9,576 bases of DNA. It comes from Methanoregula sp. GTDB lineage: Archaea; Halobacteriota; Methanomicrobia; Methanomicrobiales; Methanospirillaceae. Below, one piece after another: positions 5,734 to 9,576 of the stretch (position 1 is the stretch's first letter; every line of letters starts with the position of its first letter). The translations under genes were made by a program, and so were the position numbers. Location: contig JAPKXT010000160.1 in NCBI GenBank assembly GCA_026394695.1, positions 1 through 9,576 on the forward strand, written 5' to 3'. The notes under the pieces were generated by a model. It did no database searches. It had not been told where the DNA came from and saw only the letters and a list, made by a program, of their open reading frames with translations.

Positions 5734-6222
5734 ATGACAACAAAAGAGGTATTTCATGGAGTCCCCGGAATCCTCCGCCCGTTTAAGGAATATCTGGAGA
5801 AGAAAGGATTGAAAAAAGGTGACCAGGTTGTCTATTATGGTGTGCCGGGGACGTGTACTCCGTTTGTCGAGCTGCTCGGGTTTGCCGTCCGCTCTCTCGA
5901 ACTTGAACAGGTCTTTGTTCCCCTGGTAGATGAGGGCAAGGCACATAATATTCATAATGTCCCCGACATCGGAATGCAGGCTGGTGCTGCCATGGGGAAT
6001 CTGAAACCAAAGGTAATAGTGATCATGGGGGGGCTCTCAATGCCTAATGTGCCGATAAAAGCAGAGCAGGTAAAAGCGGTGATCGACCGTCACCCCGGCA
6101 CATTGGTTATTGGGGTCTGTTTCATGCATATGTTTGAAAAAGCCGGGTGGTTTGAGACCGTGTCATTCGATTGCCTCATCGATGCGAATATCGATCCGGT
6201 TGAAGTAACGAAAATATCCTGA
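5734..6222 (+). CDS. DUF2124 family protein (162 aa)
   Basis: A methanogen protein of the DUF2124 family; its function is unknown. It is soluble, with alternating helices and hydrophobic strands typical of a Rossmann-like alpha/beta fold: QVVYYGVPGTCTPFVEL (31-47), VFVPLVDEGKAHN (60-72), KVIVIMGGLSMPN (93-105) and LVIGVCFMHMFEKAGW (124-139). Conserved-looking cysteines are C41 and C129. ATG at 5734 is chosen although its ribosome site is weak, because the protein then begins with the family-like MTTKEVFHGVPGILRPF; an upstream in-frame ATG at 5680 would add an 18-residue non-conserved stretch and is rejected. It is a single gene, divergent from DUF4405, followed by a long gene-poor region. Confidence 0.8.
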   Translation: MTTKEVFHGVPGILRPFKEYLEKKGLKKGDQVVYYGVPGTCTPFVELLGFAVRSLELEQVFVPLVDEGKAHNIHNVPDIGMQAGAAMGNLKPKVIVIMGGLSMPNVPIKAEQVKAVIDRHPGTLVIGVCFMHMFEKAGWFETVSFDCLIDANIDPVEVTKIS

Positions 6223-6350
6223 TGGCCGTTATACCGTGCAATGAAATCCTGTGAAAGTTTATCATGCTGATATTCTTATCTCCAACCTTCAACGTTTTCA
6301 CCTTAACTGATGATAACGGTGGGATGGAGTAGAAGGTGATGATGCCTTCC

Positions 6351-6374
6351 TTTTTTGACCTTCGTCGGAAAAAA
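6351..6374. terminator. T-rich hairpin, possible DUF2124 terminator
   Basis: Six T followed by GAC, a CTTC loop, then GTC, a 2-nt bulge and six A form a hairpin with T tracts on both strands. It lies 129 nt past the DUF2124 stop, rather far for its terminator, but is the first strong T run on the plus strand. Confidence 0.3.
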
Positions 6375-6414
6375 TGACCCTCATATTCGCATTCCTGCAG
6401 GCTTTTTGGGGTAT

Positions 6415-6445
6415 GGCTGAAGTAAACCATGTGGTAAAATCAGCC
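6415..6445. repeat. Nested inverted repeat
   Basis: GGCTGA and TCAGCC (outer 6-bp arms) enclose ACCATGTGGT, itself an inverted repeat with a 2-nt centre. The arrangement could form a two-part hairpin in RNA or be a binding site. No gene is adjacent. Confidence 0.35.
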
Positions 6446-6713
6446 TCGGTTAAAAGGCCCTTGGCAGGCTTTAGGTGAGGTATAAATCGGACGCATTTTG
6501 GCAAACGGGGTGATATTCAGACGTATTCTCCATAGGAACTGAAAACAAGGATAATCCGGGGTTTTCCGGTATTGGCAATGATATCCAGAATGGGAAAGGG
6601 GCCCGATTTAGGCTTATCCTGGCTCAGACCCTTGAGGGAGGGTGAGGTTATCTTCCATGAGAGGTGAATCTGTTCGGAGTATGGAATGGGCTCTCGGGTA
6701 GTAAAACAATAAT

Positions 6714-6756
6714 TTTTAGGTTGACCTAAATCTTTATTATTTAGGTCAACCTAAAT
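6714..6756 (+). promoter_or_regulatory. feo promoter with two DtxR-type operators flanking the TATA box
   Basis: TTTAGGTTGACCTAAA (6715-6730) and TTTAGGTCAACCTAAA (6740-6755) are each near-perfect palindromes, and the second is the exact reverse complement of the first. Both match the TTAGGTTAGCCTAA-type sites bound by DtxR/IdeR/MntR regulators. They are spaced 25 bp centre to centre. Between and overlapping them is TTTATTAT (6733-6740), the likely TATA box, about 27 to 34 nt before the ATG at 6767, so the mRNA would be leaderless or nearly so. Two repressor dimers here would block TBP/TFB binding. The operator lies directly before the gene for a DtxR-family protein, so self-regulation is expected. 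Confidence 0.85.
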
Positions 6757-6766
6757 ACCTGTTACA

Positions 6767-7492
6767 ATGGCACAGGAGCAGGTTGAGGAATATCTTGAAA
6801 CAATCTATGATCTTGAAGCACGGGACGGGTCAGCGAAAACAACCGGTATCGCAAAATGCCTGAAAGTGGCCCCGGCAAGTGTGACACAGGTGCTGAAAAG
6901 TCTCTCGGACAAAGGGTTCATCCAGTACGAACCATACCGTGGTGCGACCCTGACAGAAGAGGGAAAAAAGATCGCTGATACGATCAAGCGGAAACACCGG
7001 CTCCTTGAAGTGTTCTTAACCGATGTCCTCAAACTGAACCGGGAAAAGGTCCACGATGAAGCATGCCGGATGGAGCATACGATCTCTGAAGATACCGAGA
7101 ACGCCCTCTGCAGGATGATGAATGCTCCCGCCCGCTGCCCGCATGGCAGCCCGATCAGCCCCTGCAACATGGGCGTGGGAAGCTGTGCGGAATGCGATGT
7201 GGCTGCAGGAGCAGGAATACCTGATCAGATATCCTCCCGGAATAAAAAAGTCATACCGGTTACTGAGCTGACTCCTGACCAGAACGGCAAGATTGCATTT
7301 ATCCGGGGGGACTGCAAAGTTGTCCAGCGCCTCTCCGACCTTGGGCTTACGCTCGGGACAAAAATTTCCCTCCTGAAAAAAACACCTATGGAAGGACCCG
7401 TTGAGATCTTGGTGAGAAGGACCAGACTTGCCATCGATCACACAATTGCCGAAAATATCTTTATCGAACCTCCTGTTATAGGTGAGCCATGA
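6767..7492 (+). CDS. DtxR-family iron-dependent repressor fused to a FeoA domain (241 aa)
   Basis: A metal-responsive transcription repressor. Residues 1-70 form the winged helix (EEYLETIYDLEA; VAPASVTQVLKSLSDKGFI). The dimer/metal domain carries H77, E81, H96, C100, E103 and H104, which match in order and spacing the ligands H79, E83, H98, C102, E105 and H106 of DtxR. A cysteine at the C102 position is typical of iron sensors, while MntR has Glu. CPHGSPI (124-130) is a family motif. Residues about 163-235 are a FeoA/SH3-like domain (DCKVVQRLSDLGLTLGTKIS, then EILVRRTRLAIDHTIAENI). Between the domains is an extra cysteine group: C133, C140, C143. It lies directly behind the double operator; its ATGA overlaps the feoB start by 4 nt, so translation is probably coupled. 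It has no good ribosome site, in keeping with a leaderless mRNA. It probably both represses the operon and supplies the FeoA partner for FeoB (inference). Confidence 0.9.
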   Translation: MAQEQVEEYLETIYDLEARDGSAKTTGIAKCLKVAPASVTQVLKSLSDKGFIQYEPYRGATLTEEGKKIADTIKRKHRLLEVFLTDVLKLNREKVHDEACRMEHTISEDTENALCRMMNAPARCPHGSPISPCNMGVGSCAECDVAAGAGIPDQISSRNKKVIPVTELTPDQNGKIAFIRGDCKVVQRLSDLGLTLGTKISLLKKTPMEGPVEILVRRTRLAIDHTIAENIFIEPPVIGEP

Positions 7493-9477
7493 GCGGCTGC
7501 GGGGACTGCAAAGGTTGCTCAGCCGGGGGGGAGTCTTCGATAAAGAATGCGGTCTATACGATTGCCCTTGCCGGTAATGCCAATGTCGGCAAAAGCGTAA
7601 TCTTCAACCAGCTGACCGGTGTTGACCAGATCATCGGCAACTGGCCGGGAAAGACCGTCGAACGGGCAGAGGGACTCCTGTTGCACAGCGGGAAACGTAT
7701 CCGGGTCATCGACCTGCCCGGCATCTACTCCTTCTCCACGTACTCGATGGAGGAACTGGTCTCGCGGGATTTTATCGCGCTCGAACAACCGGATGCAGTG
7801 GTCAACGTCATCGATGCCTCGGCACTGGAACGCAATCTCTTTTTTACGATCCAGCTCCTGGAACTGGTACCCCCTCTGATAATCGCGGTCAACCAGATCG
7901 ATCTTGCCGAGAAGAAGGGAATTACCATTGATACAAAGAAACTATCGGTATTACTCGGGGTCCCGGTTGTCCCAACGGTTGCTATTAAGGGCAAGGGGAT
8001 TGCAGATCTCACCGATGCAATCACGGATCTCATGCAGAATCACCCGGTTCCTCCGGTCCTCCGCTATGGAAAGGAGATAGAAGAACGGATTGGGAAAATT
8101 ATTACCCTGCTGGAAACGGTGACTACCCCTTATCCCGTCCGCTGGACTGCCATCAAACTACTCGAACGGGATCCGGCGATCGTTAAACTGGTGAGCGAAC
8201 AGGACCCGAACATCGCTGAAAAAGCGGGACTGCTTGCCGGAGAGATTGAATTCATCCATGGGGAACCGGTCTGCGTTGTCATGAGTGCGGAACGGTACCA
8301 TATCGCAGACCGGATTGCCGCTGAAGTGACGACTTTACGGGCACCGGATGACGGACCGGTACAAAAGAGCCTGACTGATAAACTCGATGCAGTCGCCCTC
8401 CACCCGGTTCTCGGGTATCTTGCGGTCATCGCCGTGATTGGCGGGCTGCTGGTCTGGACGTTCCTGATCGGTGCTCAGGTTTCGGCATTTCTTTCGGAGT
8501 ACCTGTCGCAGTTCGAACAGTACGAACCGGTGGTTACCGGACCGCTCATGGGCATTCTCTGGAACGGGGCATTCACCGGGTTTGTCGCGGGAGTAACGCT
8601 GATCATCCCATACGTCCTGCCATTCTATATTTTGCTTGCCGTCATTGAGGATTCAGGTTATCTCACCCGCATTGCGATGATGCTCGATCGTGGCATGCAC
8701 AAACTGGGGCTGCACGGGAAGGCGATCATTCCCCTGATTCTCGGATACGGGTGCAATGTTCCTGCGATCTATTCATGTCGGATCATGGAAACACCAAAGC
8801 AGAAAACCCTTGCCGCATTCTTAGTGACGCTTGTCCCTTGCACAGCACGGACTGTGGTCATCCTGGGTCTGGTCGCCGCGTTCGTTAACATTTGGTGGGC
8901 GCTTGCTCTCTATGCTTTCGATATCATCCTGATCATTCTCGTGGGAAGGATCGCATTCAAAACAGTGCCGGGTGAGTCGGTGGGGCTTATCATGGAGATG
9001 CCGGATTACCACATTCCCTCCATTTCGGTTGTCCTGAAACAGACATGGGCCCGGACGAAGTCGCTTGTCTGGATCGTCTTCCCGGCGTATATCATCGGGA
9101 GTGCATTGATCCAGGCATTCTATGCGGCAGGACTCCTGAACCCGGTGAATGACCTGCTCGCACCCGTGACCGTCATCTGGCTCGGGCTTCCAGCGGTTAT
9201 CGGGATCACCCTCATCTTCGGCATAGTGCGAAAGGAACTGACGATCCTCACCCTCGCGGTGATCTTCGGAACAACGAATTTTGCGACAATCATGTCTCCG
9301 ATCCAGCTGATTGTCCTTGCACTGGTCTCGATGCTCTATATCCCCTGCATCTCGGTAATTCTGGTTCTCGCATCGGAGTTCGGCTGGAAAAAAGCACTCG
9401 CTATTTCCGTAGCCGAGATCATTATGGCGATTGCCATTGGCGGGATCGCGTTCCGGGTGCTGAGCTTGGGGATGTGA
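7489..9477 (+). CDS. feoB: Ferrous iron transport protein B (662 aa, complete)
   Basis: A membrane Fe(II) transporter with an N-terminal GTPase domain. G1 is GNANVGKS (29-36), a variant of the usual GNPNxGKT; then NWPGKTVE (51-58), G3 DLPGIYS (75-81) and G4 NQID (135-138). A helical (GDI-like) region to about 300 is followed by about eight or more membrane segments from about 305 to the end. The pore/gate motif GYGCNVPA is at 419-426. A second IPC block (IPCISVILVLASEFGWKKA) lies near the C-terminus. Length is normal. The very N-terminus has CGDCKGC (4-10), three cysteines spaced CxxCxxC ahead of the GTPase. ATG at 7489 overlaps the repressor stop (ATGA) and has AGGTGAG just upstream. No separate feoA or feoC is present; FeoA is supplied by the upstream fusion. 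Confidence 0.95.
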   Translation: MSGCGDCKGCSAGGESSIKNAVYTIALAGNANVGKSVIFNQLTGVDQIIGNWPGKTVERAEGLLLHSGKRIRVIDLPGIYSFSTYSMEELVSRDFIALEQPDAVVNVIDASALERNLFFTIQLLELVPPLIIAVNQIDLAEKKGITIDTKKLSVLLGVPVVPTVAIKGKGIADLTDAITDLMQNHPVPPVLRYGKEIEERIGKIITLLETVTTPYPVRWTAIKLLERDPAIVKLVSEQDPNIAEKAGLLAGEIEFIHGEPVCVVMSAERYHIADRIAAEVTTLRAPDDGPVQKSLTDKLDAVALHPVLGYLAVIAVIGGLLVWTFLIGAQVSAFLSEYLSQFEQYEPVVTGPLMGILWNGAFTGFVAGVTLIIPYVLPFYILLAVIEDSGYLTRIAMMLDRGMHKLGLHGKAIIPLILGYGCNVPAIYSCRIMETPKQKTLAAFLVTLVPCTARTVVILGLVAAFVNIWWALALYAFDIILIILVGRIAFKTVPGESVGLIMEMPDYHIPSISVVLKQTWARTKSLVWIVFPAYIIGSALIQAFYAAGLLNPVNDLLAPVTVIWLGLPAVIGITLIFGIVRKELTILTLAVIFGTTNFATIMSPIQLIVLALVSMLYIPCISVILVLASEFGWKKALAISVAEIIMAIAIGGIAFRVLSLGM

Positions 9478-9485
9478 GACTGGCC

Positions 9486-9567
9486 TTATTTTTGCAGATT
9501 GCTGTTACCTGCTCACTTTAACATACAACTTAAAACCCAATTTTTGAGACCCCCCCGGAAAAACCGG
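9486..9567 (+). terminator. Terminator region after feoB
   Basis: A T5 run follows the feoB stop within 20 nt (9489-9493), a second T run lies at about 9541, and a CCGG-AAAAA-CCGG hairpin is at 9555-9567. No gene is seen in the last 99 bp. The first T tract is the likely end of the feo transcript. Confidence 0.5.
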
Positions 9568-9576
9568 TCTTCATAT

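Larger units (their letters stand above)
6223..6713. other. Gene-poor region, structured, with possible decayed or repeat sequence
   Basis: About 490 bp without a supportable gene. On the minus strand two overlapping open frames (6176-6430 and 6298-6504) look partly protein-like but lack ribosome sites, overlap each other, and one runs into the DUF2124 gene. They may be traces of a dispersed repeat or dead gene. It contains two hairpins (6351-6374, 6415-6445), a 9-bp direct repeat GCAGGCTTT (near 6397 and 6463), a CCGGGG/CCGG hairpin near 6558, and a plus-strand TATA-like GGTATAAATC near 6479 with no gene behind it. A small RNA is possible but not shown. Confidence 0.4.

Noticed and set aside
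6298..6504. Minus-strand open frame of 68 codons
   Set aside because: No ribosome site, overlaps another equally weak frame, and no family recognised; kept only as a possible remnant.
6581..6670. Short plus-strand frame beginning MISRMGKGPDLG
   Set aside because: Only 29 codons, no ribosome site, no conserved features.
1..9576. CRISPR array, tRNA, rRNA or intact insertion sequence
   Set aside because: No regularly spaced direct repeats, no tRNA cloverleaf or rRNA-like sequence, and no transposase frame were seen.

Overview
This window comes from a methanogenic archaeon, most likely of the Methanomicrobiales (for example a Methanoregula- or Methanosphaerula-like lineage). The reasons are an AtwA-type ATP-binding component of the methyl-coenzyme M reductase (MCR) activation system, a DUF2124 protein (a methanogen family), archaeal TATA boxes, GGTGA/GAGGT-type ribosome binding sites, and about half GC. 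The genus is inference; the archaeal methanogen assignment is well supported.

Left third (1-3080, all minus strand): reading from right to left, the genes are a cysteine-rich mini-protein, an unrecognised 97-residue protein, a DUF134 (UPF0251) helix-turn-helix protein, a DUF169 protein, a 48-residue DUF5320-like protein (MPNFDGTGPL start), and AtwA, which is cut by the left edge. Almost all are rich in cysteine, suggesting a metal-centre or redox module around MCR activation. Three start regions here, and a fourth in front of the histidine kinase, share a TATA / CATATG promoter design that looks like one regulon.

Middle (3081-6222): a plus-strand metallo-beta-lactamase-fold protein is divergent from the mini-protein across a 102-bp region that holds a perfect-arm palindrome. 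It converges on an orphan membrane histidine kinase (minus), which lies downstream of a two-helix DUF4405 membrane cytochrome-like protein (minus). A DUF2124 gene (plus) follows. About 500 bp without a convincing gene then contain hairpins and some protein-like minus-strand frames.

Right third (6714-9576): a self-contained ferrous-iron uptake operon. Two DtxR-type operators flank the presumed TATA box, followed by a DtxR repressor fused to a C-terminal FeoA domain. A full-length FeoB overlaps it by 4 nt. The metal-site residues of the repressor match those of the iron-type DtxR/IdeR, so the likely circuit is iron-dependent self-repression of Fe(II) uptake. No tRNA, rRNA, CRISPR array or intact insertion sequence was seen.
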